From Firmicutes bacterium HGW-Firmicutes-15 (GTDB lineage: Bacteria; Bacillota; Syntrophomonadia; Syntrophomonadales; Syntrophomonadaceae), in contig PHAA01000004.1 of NCBI GenBank assembly GCA_002840245.1, positions 1 through 64,000 on the forward strand: a stretch of DNA of 64,000 bases. Direction: 5' to 3'. A program made the translations under genes and the position numbers. The notes under the pieces were generated by a model. The model was given only the letters and a program-made list of their open reading frames with translations, made no database searches and was not told the origin of the DNA. Shown here one piece after another: positions 52,688 to 61,013 of this stretch (position 1 is its first letter; every line of letters starts with the position of its first letter).

Positions 52688-53488
52688 ATGTGTGAAGCCA
52701 ACGTTTATATCAACCGGGGAGGGCAGGAGGAACTGCTCATGGAGAGAGTGGATCGAATAGTTCCAGGTGAAGATAACAGTATTTTTATGGAAAACATTTT
52801 CGGAGAACGTCGGATAATTATAGCCCGAATCAAGGAAATGGAACTGGTACATCACCGTATTTTGCTAGAAGATATAAGAGAGGAATCTGAAAACCATCAT
52901 CTGGAGCTTTGGTTGGAACCGGATACGGATCATGGCCATTTCCATCCCGGGGAAGAAGTACGGTTGAAGCTAAATAAGGGCTACAATATGACTTCGGACA
53001 GCGAAGCAGAATTTTCCGCCACCCAAGCTTTTTGGGTCAATGAAGGGGTGGTGCAAGAGGTCGAGATACATGACCATGAAGGAACTATGGAGGTTATCCT
53101 TAGCCAACAATTAGATGGTTTGGTGCAGGTGTATGTGCGAGAGCAAGGGGATCAGGAAAGATATGCCATCACCTTGGTGGAGGTTGGTCATCATCACCAT
53201 CATGGGCTGAAGGCCGCCGGTCTTCCCCTGGAAATTGTCCCCTGTGACTACAGCCATGCGCGGTTGGGAGAAAGCTATGAGATACGAGTGCTGAAAGAGG
53301 GCCAACCCCTGGTCGGAATAGAAGTACGGGCGACCTATAGCAGCACCCAGAATAGAGAGTACCCTCACCTCTTAACAACAGATGAAGAGGGTCGCGCGAA
53401 GCTGTTTCTTACTGCCCGTGGGAACTACCTGTTTTCGGTGACTGATGAAAATATAATTAGCACTTTTACCCTAATAAAAAGTTTTTAA
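52688..53488 (+). CDS. CooT-like nickel-binding domain fused to DUF4198
   Basis: This is a 266-residue protein. The ATG at 52688 is supported by GGAGG at 7 nt; the ATG at 52682 is only 1 nt from it. This start gives Met-Cys, the Cys2 that binds nickel in CooT, the chaperone of carbon monoxide dehydrogenase. Residues 1-62 look CooT-like (VYIN, VDRIVPGEDNSIFMENIFGERRIII shortened here). Residues about 70-266 resemble DUF4198, a nickel-uptake-associated beta-sandwich, with a run of five His (168-172) and several other His clusters. No signal peptide is seen, so it is probably cytosolic. A nickel chaperone or store is proposed. Confidence 0.72.
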   Translation: MCEANVYINRGGQEELLMERVDRIVPGEDNSIFMENIFGERRIIIARIKEMELVHHRILLEDIREESENHHLELWLEPDTDHGHFHPGEEVRLKLNKGYNMTSDSEAEFSATQAFWVNEGVVQEVEIHDHEGTMEVILSQQLDGLVQVYVREQGDQERYAITLVEVGHHHHHGLKAAGLPLEIVPCDYSHARLGESYEIRVLKEGQPLVGIEVRATYSSTQNREYPHLLTTDEEGRAKLFLTARGNYLFSVTDENIISTFTLIKSF

Positions 53489-53500
53489 TAACTTGAGATC

Positions 53501-53629
53501 ATGCCGCAGGTTATTAGGCTGATGAATGAAGAGGGGATTTGTAACGATCTACTTGCAGACCATAAAGTTGATACTATAAATTATCTTGGTTGGAAAGCAG
53601 GAATAATTACCAGCATAGCAGATAGTTAA
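53501..53629 (+). CDS. Possible 42-residue small protein
   Basis: An ATG 12 nt after the CooT-DUF4198 stop opens 42 codons with a balanced composition (MPQVIRLMNEEGIC, then acidic and hydrophobic residues, ending ITSIADS). It stops 12 nt before the next RNA element. The ribosome binding site is poor, and I recognise no family. It may be a real small gene or a remnant. Confidence 0.3.
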   Translation: MPQVIRLMNEEGICNDLLADHKVDTINYLGWKAGIITSIADS

Positions 53630-53641
53630 ATATTAATAGGC

Positions 53642-53775
53642 ACTATGAAGGTGCTGATGAGTTTTGGAATTGACTTAGTGATGTGTCCCGATAAAAGATA
53701 AATGCATAGTAATTAATCATACCATGAAGGTGTTTTGACGGATTTAGTGACCGCCGATACTGTTCATGGTTTTTT
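53642..53775 (+). ncRNA. Tandem structured leader RNA B1-B2 upstream of the Nik/Opp-type transporter
   Basis: B1 (53642-53710) is closed by ACTATG/CATAGT and has the core CTATGAAGGTG. B2 (53721-53770) is closed by ACCATG/CATGGT and has the core CCATGAAGGTG. Both also share TTAGTGA (53675-53681; 53744-53750) and CCGATA (53688-53693; 53754-53759). B2 is followed directly by six T residues, so it can terminate transcription about 150 nt before the permease gene. The 11-nt core is the same (CYAYGAAGGTK) as in the pair at 51975. Confidence 0.58.
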
Positions 53776-53925
53776 GTGCTTGTCATTTAACAGGAGAATC
53801 TTAACTCACCCGGGATGTAATTATGAGCCATGGTTTGTTCTCATGTGAACAAAGCCGGTATAACAAAGACAACTTGAAGAACAAGGTGTGTTTGCAGGTG
53901 CAAATGAAGGCAGGGAGGTTGTTGC

Positions 53926-54945
53926 TTGAACCCAAAAGCAATGATTATTAAAAAGATAACAAAAAGAACATTAGGGTTAATACTTACTATGTTTATACTG
54001 TCTGTTGGAGTTTTCTATTTGGCGCGTCTTGCTCCTGGTGATCCGCTGCAATCATTTTACGGCGATGCAGTTGAATCCATGACCACACAGGAACTGGATG
54101 CTGCGAGAATACGATTAGGTCTGGACGGCCCGATATATGCTCAATACACGAAATGGATCGGCAACGCTTCACAAGGTGATTTTGGCCTATCGTTGAAATA
54201 CAAGACGCCGACTCTGGATGTTGTTTCTCCGCTAATCGGAAATACGTTGATTCTTGGGGGCACAGCATATATCCTTGTTTTCGTTTTAGCCACTCTCCTT
54301 GCCTTGTTTTGTGCAATGAATGAAGATTCCTTATTTGACAGAATCATATGCAAGGTGGGAACAGCGGCCTATTATATACCTCCGTTTTGGCTGGGCGTGG
54401 TTTTAGTATTGATTTTTAGTATTAATCTTCACTGGTTGCCAAGCAGCGGGGCTTATGATATCGGCAAATCGGGCGACATATTAAATCGAATACGACATAT
54501 GATCTTGCCGTTGATAGTTATGATACTCAGCCACCTGTGGTATTACGCCTACATGATAAGAAATAAGCTTTTGGATGAAGTGCGAAAGGATTATGTGCTT
54601 TTGGCTAAATCCAAGGGTTGTACAAAAACTGAAATCGTTTTTAAGCATTGTTTTCGCAATGTTGCCCCGACTATCGTCAGCATCATGGCCATTTCGATTC
54701 CTCATGTATTGAGTGGAACCTATATTGCAGAGTCAGTTTTCAATTATCCCGGTATTGGGGCTCTTTCTGTTCAAAGTGCAAAATATCACGATTACAATTT
54801 ATTGATGCTGGTTGTACTGATTACCGGCCTATTGGTTATTTCGAGCAGTATCATTGCACAATCGATAAATGAGGTAATTGACCCAAGAATGAAATTGACG
54901 GAGGTGTCGGCATGGCGGGAAAAAACAGCGAGCAGTTCGTCATAG
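53926..54945 (+). CDS. Nik/Opp-type ABC transporter permease (NikB/DppB-like)
   Basis: This is a 339-residue inner-membrane permease of the peptide/nickel family with six predicted helices. The N-terminus GVFYLARLAPGDPLQSFYGD and the EAA-like loop DYVLLAKSKGCTKTEIVFKH are typical. Start is TTG with GGGAGG 7 nt upstream; the ATG at 53941 lacks a ribosome binding site. It overlaps the second permease by 34 nt. The operon holds both permeases, a lipoprotein and both ATPases; nickel as substrate is inferred from the neighbouring CooT gene and shared leader element. Peptides are the alternative. Confidence 0.8.
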   Translation: MNPKAMIIKKITKRTLGLILTMFILSVGVFYLARLAPGDPLQSFYGDAVESMTTQELDAARIRLGLDGPIYAQYTKWIGNASQGDFGLSLKYKTPTLDVVSPLIGNTLILGGTAYILVFVLATLLALFCAMNEDSLFDRIICKVGTAAYYIPPFWLGVVLVLIFSINLHWLPSSGAYDIGKSGDILNRIRHMILPLIVMILSHLWYYAYMIRNKLLDEVRKDYVLLAKSKGCTKTEIVFKHCFRNVAPTIVSIMAISIPHVLSGTYIAESVFNYPGIGALSVQSAKYHDYNLLMLVVLITGLLVISSSIIAQSINEVIDPRMKLTEVSAWREKTASSSS

Positions 54946-55817
54946 TTGGCGCCAATTACAAGACACACATACCGGAGGCTAAAAAACCGTCTATTATGTA
55001 TAGATTAAAGGGAAAACCGATTATATCAATTGTCATTCTCGGCATTATCGTATTGGGGTGTGTTTTTGCAGAGCAGGTGTATAATCATGACCCGACCGGT
55101 TTCTATCTGCAAAATCTGAGTGAAGCGCCAAATTCGGAATTCTATTTCGGAACAGACTCGCTGGGACGTGATATCTTTTCCATGATCTGGTATGGCGGAC
55201 GAGCCTCAATTATGATTGGTCTGCTGAGCATGACGATTATTACTGTGATAGGTGTTGTATACGGCTGTATTAGCGGTACCGCCAATTCACGCATTGACGC
55301 GATCATGATGCGTGTTCCGGAAATTATTAACAGTATTCCAATATTGTTGCTAGTATTACTGCTTACGTCGGTTATGGGAACGCAGAATATTATGAAGATA
55401 TCTTTTGTCATCGGCGTGACCGGCTGGTGTGCCTTGGCAAGAATCGTGCGCAGCGAAGTCAGGCAGATACGCAGCAGTGAATATGTGCTTGCCGCACGAT
55501 GCATGGGAGGAGGCTTCCTGCATACGATGCTAAGACATTTAATACCGAATTTGGTTTCTACAATTATGTTTGTGGTTGTATCCAGTATAAGTTCAAGCAT
55601 GTCAATGGAGTCTACGCTGAGTTTTCTTGGCCTGGGGCTTCCAGTAGATGTAATTTCCTGGGGCAGTATGCTTTCTCTTGCAAACAAAGCGCTGCTGTTA
55701 AATACTTGGTGGGTCATAATAATTCCGGGCGTATTTTTAATAATTACTTTGGTGTGTATAACAAATATCGCATATTTCTTCAGAAGAGAAACAAACAAAC
55801 AGGAAAGTATTCTATAA
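54912..55817 (+). CDS. Nik/Opp-type ABC transporter permease (NikC/DppC-like)
   Basis: This is a 301-residue permease with six helices. A cytosolic N-terminus is followed by a first helix at about 34-55, the sequence YFGTDSLGRDIFSMIWYGGR and the EAA-type loop SEYVLAARCMGGGFLHTMLRHLIPN read in two parts. GGAGGTG precedes the ATG. It overlaps the first permease gene and is followed by the binding protein gene after 43 nt. Confidence 0.82.
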   Translation: MAGKNSEQFVIVGANYKTHIPEAKKPSIMYRLKGKPIISIVILGIIVLGCVFAEQVYNHDPTGFYLQNLSEAPNSEFYFGTDSLGRDIFSMIWYGGRASIMIGLLSMTIITVIGVVYGCISGTANSRIDAIMMRVPEIINSIPILLLVLLLTSVMGTQNIMKISFVIGVTGWCALARIVRSEVRQIRSSEYVLAARCMGGGFLHTMLRHLIPNLVSTIMFVVVSSISSSMSMESTLSFLGLGLPVDVISWGSMLSLANKALLLNTWWVIIIPGVFLIITLVCITNIAYFFRRETNKQESIL

Positions 55818-55860
55818 ATGGAAATTGCCTTTAGAATAATAAAATTATAGGAGGATTATT

Positions 55861-57441
55861 ATGAATTACAAGAAAAATATTAAGACGCTATTGGTAATCG
55901 CACTATGTTTAGGGGTTATTTTCGGCTTTACAGGGTGTGCTTCAAAAGGCAGCACTACCAAGAACGCAACCGATTTGTCCAATACACTGGTATATGCAGG
56001 CGAGAATACTGATACTATCAACCCTGTTGTCACCGGTCAAAGCGAGTTGGTGAGTATTATTTATTCTGGTTTGATGAAGTATGACGCTTCCGGCAAACCC
56101 ATTGTTGACTTAGCTAAAAGCTATACTTATGATGAAAATTCACTTACTTACACCTTCAATCTGAGGCCTGGGGTTTTGTGGCACGATGGTAAGCCCTTAA
56201 CTGCTGAGGACGTTGTGTTTACATATAAAGAGCTGACAACAGATAAAACCTTGTCTTCAAGTATGCTTAGTGATTATAAGGATATCGCAAGTGTTAAAGC
56301 TAAGGATGAGAACACAGTTGAGATAACGCTTTCGCAATATAACGCTGCAATGCTTAATAATTTTACCATCGGCATCATTCCGAAACATCTGCTTGAGGGC
56401 CAGGACCTGACTACATCCTCCTTCAACCAAAATCCTGTAGGCACCGGTCGTTATAAGTTTGTTAAGTGGGATAAAGCCGGGGGAACTGTAGAAATGGTGA
56501 AGAACGAAAAATACTACGATAAGGTTCCGACCATTGAAAAAATAGTATATAAAACTGTTGCTGTGGAAAGTACAAAGGCCACTATGTTGCAATCCGGCGA
56601 AGCGGACCTGGCATGGTTAAATGCAAAATATGCAGAGAATTTCCGTAATAAGAATGGCTTTAAAAATTACGATTTTAAAACAGCTGACTACCGTGCAGTG
56701 TCAATGGATTTCAGAACTAAGTTCTGGACCCAAAACAAGGATTCCGTTGGTGTGCTTAACTACGCTATTAATAAGGAGGCTATCGTAAAAAGCGTGCTTA
56801 CAGGTCAGGGAGGTGCCGCGTACAGCCCCATACAGATGAACGCTTTTGGCGGCAATAAAAATGCTGATATTTACTCTTATGATCTTGATAAGTTTGCCAA
56901 AGAGATGGGAAAGCTCGGATGGACTAAAGGCAACGACGGCATCTATGAGCGCAATGGCCAAAAGTTCCACTTCACAATTCAGGTGCGTGATTACGAAGAA
57001 GAGCGCGTAGATATCGCAAATATTGTTTCCAAGCAGTTGAAAGATGCAGGCGTTGATATGGAAATGGTTCTGGTTACTAAGTTCGATTGGAATGCTGGTT
57101 ATAACGGATTTTTGGCCGGTTTTGCAGTTGAGTTTGATCCGGATGGAAACTATAAGCAATTCACTACAAACGGAAGCGCAAACACAATGAAATATTCCAA
57201 TCCGGTAGTGGACAATTTACTTACCCAAGCAAGACATTCCAAAGATGTTAATGAAAGAAAGAGCTTGTATGGTAAATTTGAAGATGCATTTGCAAAGGAA
57301 CCGGCGTCTGTCTTGATCGCATATCTTGACGGCAATTATGTAGGCATTAGCGGGCTTCAAGGTCTCAACACAACCAGGGTTCTCGGACACCATGCAGTTG
57401 GCGTTATGTGGAACATTGAAGAGTGGAAACTTTCCAAATAG
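55861..57441 (+). CDS. Family 5 extracellular solute-binding lipoprotein
   Basis: This is a 526-residue substrate-binding protein of the peptide/nickel class. The signal peptide ends in the lipobox FTGC (Cys about 27), so it is a lipoprotein on the outer face of the membrane. Family features are SLTYTFNLRPGVLWHDGKPL followed by TAEDVVFTY, and the C-terminal KEPASVLIAYLDGNYVGISG. AGGAGGATTATT precedes the ATG. It delivers the substrate to the two permeases encoded upstream. Binding residues for nickel or a metallophore cannot be assigned by eye. Confidence 0.87.
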   Translation: MNYKKNIKTLLVIALCLGVIFGFTGCASKGSTTKNATDLSNTLVYAGENTDTINPVVTGQSELVSIIYSGLMKYDASGKPIVDLAKSYTYDENSLTYTFNLRPGVLWHDGKPLTAEDVVFTYKELTTDKTLSSSMLSDYKDIASVKAKDENTVEITLSQYNAAMLNNFTIGIIPKHLLEGQDLTTSSFNQNPVGTGRYKFVKWDKAGGTVEMVKNEKYYDKVPTIEKIVYKTVAVESTKATMLQSGEADLAWLNAKYAENFRNKNGFKNYDFKTADYRAVSMDFRTKFWTQNKDSVGVLNYAINKEAIVKSVLTGQGGAAYSPIQMNAFGGNKNADIYSYDLDKFAKEMGKLGWTKGNDGIYERNGQKFHFTIQVRDYEEERVDIANIVSKQLKDAGVDMEMVLVTKFDWNAGYNGFLAGFAVEFDPDGNYKQFTTNGSANTMKYSNPVVDNLLTQARHSKDVNERKSLYGKFEDAFAKEPASVLIAYLDGNYVGISGLQGLNTTRVLGHHAVGVMWNIEEWKLSK

Positions 57442-57545
57442 TTGAAAAACTAAGTTAGTATAAAAATGTTGCAGTAATTGTAAGATGTGCTGGGTGTTTA
57501 ACAAACACCTAGCACTCACTTGTATGAAATATGGAGGCACAGCCA

Positions 57546-58565
57546 ATGATACAACCTGTTTTGCAACTTAAAAACTTATCAGTTAGCTTCGATACGCCAA
57601 ATGGTGAGATTGAAGCTGTCAGAGATGTTAGTCTGTCGCTCAACAAAGGCGAAATTTTAGCTGTTGTAGGGGAATCCGGATGCGGTAAAACCGTTATGAG
57701 TCAATCAGTTCTGAAGCTGCTTCCCAAAACTTCAAGGATAAAGCAGGGGCGAATTATTGTTGATGGCAACGATATAACGGATTATAAAGAAAAACAAATG
57801 CGTAAGCTGCGCGGAAGTGTTTTGTCTATGGTATTCCAAGATCCCATGACAACGTTAAACCCAACGATTCCGATAGGAAAGCAGATTACAGAATCTATCA
57901 TAAAACATAACAAGATCAGCAAAGAGCTGGCAAGAAAAAGAGCGTTGGAAATGCTGGATTTGGTAGGCATTGATAATCCTCTACATATGTTTTCGTTACA
58001 GCCACACTTTTTTTCGGGTGGAATGCGCCAAAGATGTGTATTGGCAATTGCTCTGACCGCCAATCCCAAGGTGCTGTTTACGGATGAAGCTACTACTGCG
58101 CTCGACGTAACAGTTCAGGCAAAAATACTCGATCTTCTTTTAGATATTCGGAACAAGACCGGTATATCAATAGTCTTTATTTCTCATGATTTGGGAGTTG
58201 TTGCGCGTATTGCAGACCGTGTGGCTGTTATGTACGCTGGGAAAATAGTTGAAATTGGCACGGTGGAAGAGATATTTTATGATCCCCGGCACCCCTACGT
58301 GTGGGGATTAATGTCAGCATTGCCATATCTAACTAAGGAGGAAGGGAATCTCACCTGTATTCCTGGTATGCCACCGGTTATGCTGGACCCTCCACCCGGT
58401 GACGCATTTGCGGTTCGAAACGAATTTGCGCTGGCAATTGATTACGAAAAAATGCCGCCAATGTTTCAAATTTCGCCCACGCACAGCGCGGCTACATGGC
58501 TGCTTGACGAAAGGGCGCCAAATATTACATCACCACTTTCACTGAAAAGGATGGCCGTATCATGA
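57546..58565 (+). CDS. Nik/Opp-type ABC transporter ATPase (NikD/OppD-like)
   Basis: This is a 339-residue ATPase. Walker A is GESGCGKTVM, the signature FSGGMRQRCVLAIAL and Walker B LFTDEATTALDVTVQ, where Ala replaces the usual Pro after DE. The C-terminal oligopeptide-type domain (about 250-320) includes a GMPPVMLDPPPGDAF motif but lacks the usual Cys cluster. The ATG at 57546 has GGAGG 7 nt upstream; an ATG 15 nt earlier would include that site. The stop overlaps the next start as ATGA. Confidence 0.87.
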   Translation: MIQPVLQLKNLSVSFDTPNGEIEAVRDVSLSLNKGEILAVVGESGCGKTVMSQSVLKLLPKTSRIKQGRIIVDGNDITDYKEKQMRKLRGSVLSMVFQDPMTTLNPTIPIGKQITESIIKHNKISKELARKRALEMLDLVGIDNPLHMFSLQPHFFSGGMRQRCVLAIALTANPKVLFTDEATTALDVTVQAKILDLLLDIRNKTGISIVFISHDLGVVARIADRVAVMYAGKIVEIGTVEEIFYDPRHPYVWGLMSALPYLTKEEGNLTCIPGMPPVMLDPPPGDAFAVRNEFALAIDYEKMPPMFQISPTHSAATWLLDERAPNITSPLSLKRMAVS

Positions 58566-59449
58566 ACCCAGATGATATTTTAAGTGTTTGTGATTTAAAA
58601 CAGCATTTTTATATAAACAAAGATTTAACTATCAAGGCTGTAAATGGTGTGACTTTTCAGGTTAATTGGGGCGAAGTTTTTGGCATTGTAGGTGAAACTG
58701 GCTCAGGAAAATCAACGGTTGCACGTACAATTATGGGAATACACCCAGCCACGGGCGGTGAAGTTTATTTTAAGGGCAATAAGATATCCGAAAAAAAGAT
58801 ATATAAGCAGAATAAAAAAGATATATACAAAAATATGCAGATTATATTCCAGGACTCAGCTGCCGCTCTGAATCCAAGAATGACTGTCGAACAGATAATT
58901 ACAGAGCCGCTAAAAGTTAACCGTATTATTAAAGACAAAAATGAACTTCAAGAAAAATTAGAGTCCTTGCTTTTGGAAGTGGGCCTGGATAACACCTATA
59001 TAAGAAAATATCCAGCTGAGATTTCAGGTGGTCAGCGTCAGCGTGTAGCTATTGCAAGATGCTTAAGCACGAGTCCTGATTTGATTATTGCTGATGAGCC
59101 AATTGCATCATTGGATGTTTCAATTCAGGCGCAGATAATTACCTTGTTTCAACGCTTGCAGCGCGAGCGTGGGTTTTCATTCCTCTTAATTGCACATGAC
59201 CTCTCCATTATCAAGTTTATCTGTGACAAGGTGGCCGTAATGCTTCATGGCAGGCTTATGGAAATTGCAACAACAAAAGAATTATTTGAAAATCCGCTCC
59301 ACCCATATACACAGTCGCTTTTGTCTGCCATTCCTGTACCAGACCCTATCTTTGAAAGAAATAAAAAGATTATGCCCTTTGATGTAAAACGCGCAAAAAC
59401 CAATGGGGAAATGGTTGAAGTATCACTTGGGCATTACGTTTTGAAATAA
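58562..59449 (+). CDS. Nik/Opp-type ABC transporter ATPase (NikE/OppF-like)
   Basis: This is a 295-residue ATPase, the second energising subunit of the transporter. Walker A GETGSGKSTVAR, signature ISGGQRQRVAIARCL, Walker B LIIADEPIASLDVS and the switch His in LIAHDLSI are intact. The C-terminus has the family NPLHPYTQSLLSAIP. It starts in the ATGA overlap with the previous gene. A 186-nt gap with an AT-rich hairpin (59478-59502) separates it from the methyltransferase. Confidence 0.87.
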   Translation: MNPDDILSVCDLKQHFYINKDLTIKAVNGVTFQVNWGEVFGIVGETGSGKSTVARTIMGIHPATGGEVYFKGNKISEKKIYKQNKKDIYKNMQIIFQDSAAALNPRMTVEQIITEPLKVNRIIKDKNELQEKLESLLLEVGLDNTYIRKYPAEISGGQRQRVAIARCLSTSPDLIIADEPIASLDVSIQAQIITLFQRLQRERGFSFLLIAHDLSIIKFICDKVAVMLHGRLMEIATTKELFENPLHPYTQSLLSAIPVPDPIFERNKKIMPFDVKRAKTNGEMVEVSLGHYVLK

Positions 59450-59635
59450 TTAGACATCTGCTGAAGTGTTGATTTTTATTCTAAATACCGTTTTTTAGAA
59501 TAAGTTGGCATCACCCCGCAGATTCAGTGAGGATTTTTGGGATTTTAGGATAGTACTTGCAATGTAAAATTAAAATTTTTGACGACTAAAAGAGTATACT
59601 TGTTTAGAAAAAAAGTTTTTAAGGGGGTTATATCG

Positions 59636-60409
59636 ATGGATAACCTAAAAAATGAAATAGCATTAAGATGGAATTCTCTATGTAATGATTATGACGAACA
59701 GTATTGTCACGGATTAAGAAGCAAAGAAGAAGAAGAGCAATGGCTAAAGTTTCTGCGAGATATTGTTGGAGACGAATCCAAAGGGATACTAGATATTGGA
59801 ACAGGAACTGGGTTTTTAGCTATTTTATTGGCCAAGCTTGGTCACCATTGTACTGGAATTGATATATCAGAAGGAATGTTAAACGTAGCCAAGAATAAAG
59901 CTCAAAAAAATAATTTACATATAGATTTTGGAATTGGAGATGCAGAAGATTTACCTCTTGATGATAAAAGTTTCGATATTGTAATTAATAGGCATTTGCT
60001 GTGGACTATTTCACAGCCAGAAAAAGCATTAAAAGAATGGATAAGGGTTTTAAAGCCGGGGGGGAAATTAATAATAGTGGATGGAGACTGGTTTTATAAA
60101 AATAAAGGAAATGATATTAAAAAATGGATAGGAAATACTTTGATTAAGATTAGTGAGTTTGATGATCCAGGTAAACATTCCAGCAATTATAGTGAAGATA
60201 TTAAAGCTATGCTTCCAATGATGAAAGATAAAAACGCAAGAAATGTACATGAATTAGTAAAAGGTTGTGGATTATGCAATATTGAATTAATTCCGATGCT
60301 TGAAGTTGACCAGGTTGAGAAGAAAATAATGCCTTTTAAGTACAGATTGGCAAATCCATATAAGAGAAGTTGTGTTACTGGGGTAAAGACTTCGCTTTCA
60401 TCAATATAA
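59636..60409 (+). CDS. Class I SAM-dependent methyltransferase next to the transporter
   Basis: This is a 257-residue methyltransferase of the Methyltransf_11/25 type. AdoMet motif I is [18 protein letters not shown] (about 46-63), followed by the acidic GIDISEGML and motif IV near [11 protein letters not shown]. The ATG at 59636 follows AAGGGGGT. It lies behind the Nik/Opp-type operon and is markedly AT-rich. The last about ten codons are the antisense of a pdxS remnant, so the C-terminus (VKTSLSSI) was probably gained when the cluster joined that site. The substrate is unknown; a metallophore or metal-compound role would be guesswork. Confidence 0.75.
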   Translation: MDNLKNEIALRWNSLCNDYDEQYCHGLRSKEEEEQWLKFLRDIVGDESKGILDIGTGTGFLAILLAKLGHHCTGIDISEGMLNVAKNKAQKNNLHIDFGIGDAEDLPLDDKSFDIVINRHLLWTISQPEKALKEWIRVLKPGGKLIIVDGDWFYKNKGNDIKKWIGNTLIKISEFDDPGKHSSNYSEDIKAMLPMMKDKNARNVHELVKGCGLCNIELIPMLEVDQVEKKIMPFKYRLANPYKRSCVTGVKTSLSSI

Positions 60410-60690
60410 TCAATTCCCAACGATTCTAGGATCTGGGCTTCTACAAAGTGACCGATACGGCACTGGCCATGACCGGAATGGTTACCGTGTCCATGATCCG
60501 TAGAATTATGGCGGGGTTAGCCATCGGGGCTACTCCGCCCGTAGGTCGGATATCTGCTGGAACACGCTCCAGGGCCATCACCGCACAGGCTCCGGCTTTT
60601 TTAGCAATTATTGCCTGTTCCGGAGTGGCAACGTCTATTATCACTCCACTTAAGCATTTGGGCTAGGCCACTCTTCGATGCAAAGTTTCC
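60380..60690 (-). pseudogene. pdxS: pdxS (PLP synthase) remnant, frameshifted and truncated
   Basis: Read on the minus strand, the N-terminal third of PdxS is recognisable: GLAQMLK, then after a frameshift near 60649 [18 protein letters not shown] and [19 protein letters not shown], then after a second frameshift near 60463 [20 protein letters not shown] and ESEVFTP. The rest is missing, cut off where the methyltransferase gene begins. There is no start or stop that would give a working protein. It shows that the right end of the transporter/methyltransferase cluster abuts an old pdxS locus. Confidence 0.8.
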
Positions 60691-61013
60691 TTTTTCTACA
60701 ATTACTTCTGACAAAAAACCATACCTTTAAAAAAACGTATTAAAACCATGGATATACTGAAGATTAGCTAATAGTGCCTGACTGTCAATAGAATCCAGTG
60801 AAAAATAAGGGGGTTCAAAGAGATATTTTTTACCTGTTATTGACTAAATAATACATATATAACTATTAGTTATTTCACAGATAATATGTTATTTGTTAAG
60901 ATGATGCAATAATATAAATTAGATGAGAGTGAAAGAAAGAGCTGGAGTCAGACTATGTAGTCTTTAAGGTGGATGGATTTTTTTGGTTCACCATCGGGGA
61001 GAGGGGAACACAA
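60691..61013. other. Intergenic region ahead of the arsenosugar-type cluster
   Basis: This AT-rich stretch has a TTGACT box at 60840-60845 with a weak TATTAG at 60864-60869, a possible promoter for the next cluster. No gene was recognised. The last bases carry GAGAGGGGAA as ribosome binding site. Confidence 0.4.

Larger units (their letters stand above)
53489..53925. other. Intergenic region with small ORF and second tandem leader
   Basis: This region holds a possible 42-codon ORF (53501-53629), the second tandem RNA (53642-53775) and then 150 nt of leader before the permease gene. A hairpin GGTTTGTTC/GAACAAAGCC (53832-53856, one bulge) lies in that leader. A weak promoter (TTACCA 53607-53612 with TATTAA 53631-53636) precedes the tandem element. 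Confidence 0.5.

Noticed and set aside
53653-53700. CTGATGAG in element B1, as in a hammerhead ribozyme
   Set aside because: The matching CGAAA core and the stem III cleavage site are not found, and the other three copies of the element lack CTGATGAG.
51975-53775. Tandem glycine riboswitch
   Set aside because: The GAAGG core and tandem layout are suggestive, but the conserved GGAGAG and CTCTCAGG-type parts are missing and the genes downstream are not glycine cleavage or transport genes.
59579-59635. Earlier start for the methyltransferase
   Set aside because: The ATG at 59636 has AAGGGGGT at proper distance; the upstream 19 codons have no ribosome binding site.
60441-60644. 67-codon minus-strand ORF as a separate protein
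   Set aside because: It is the middle part of a frameshifted pdxS remnant, so it is not an independent gene.
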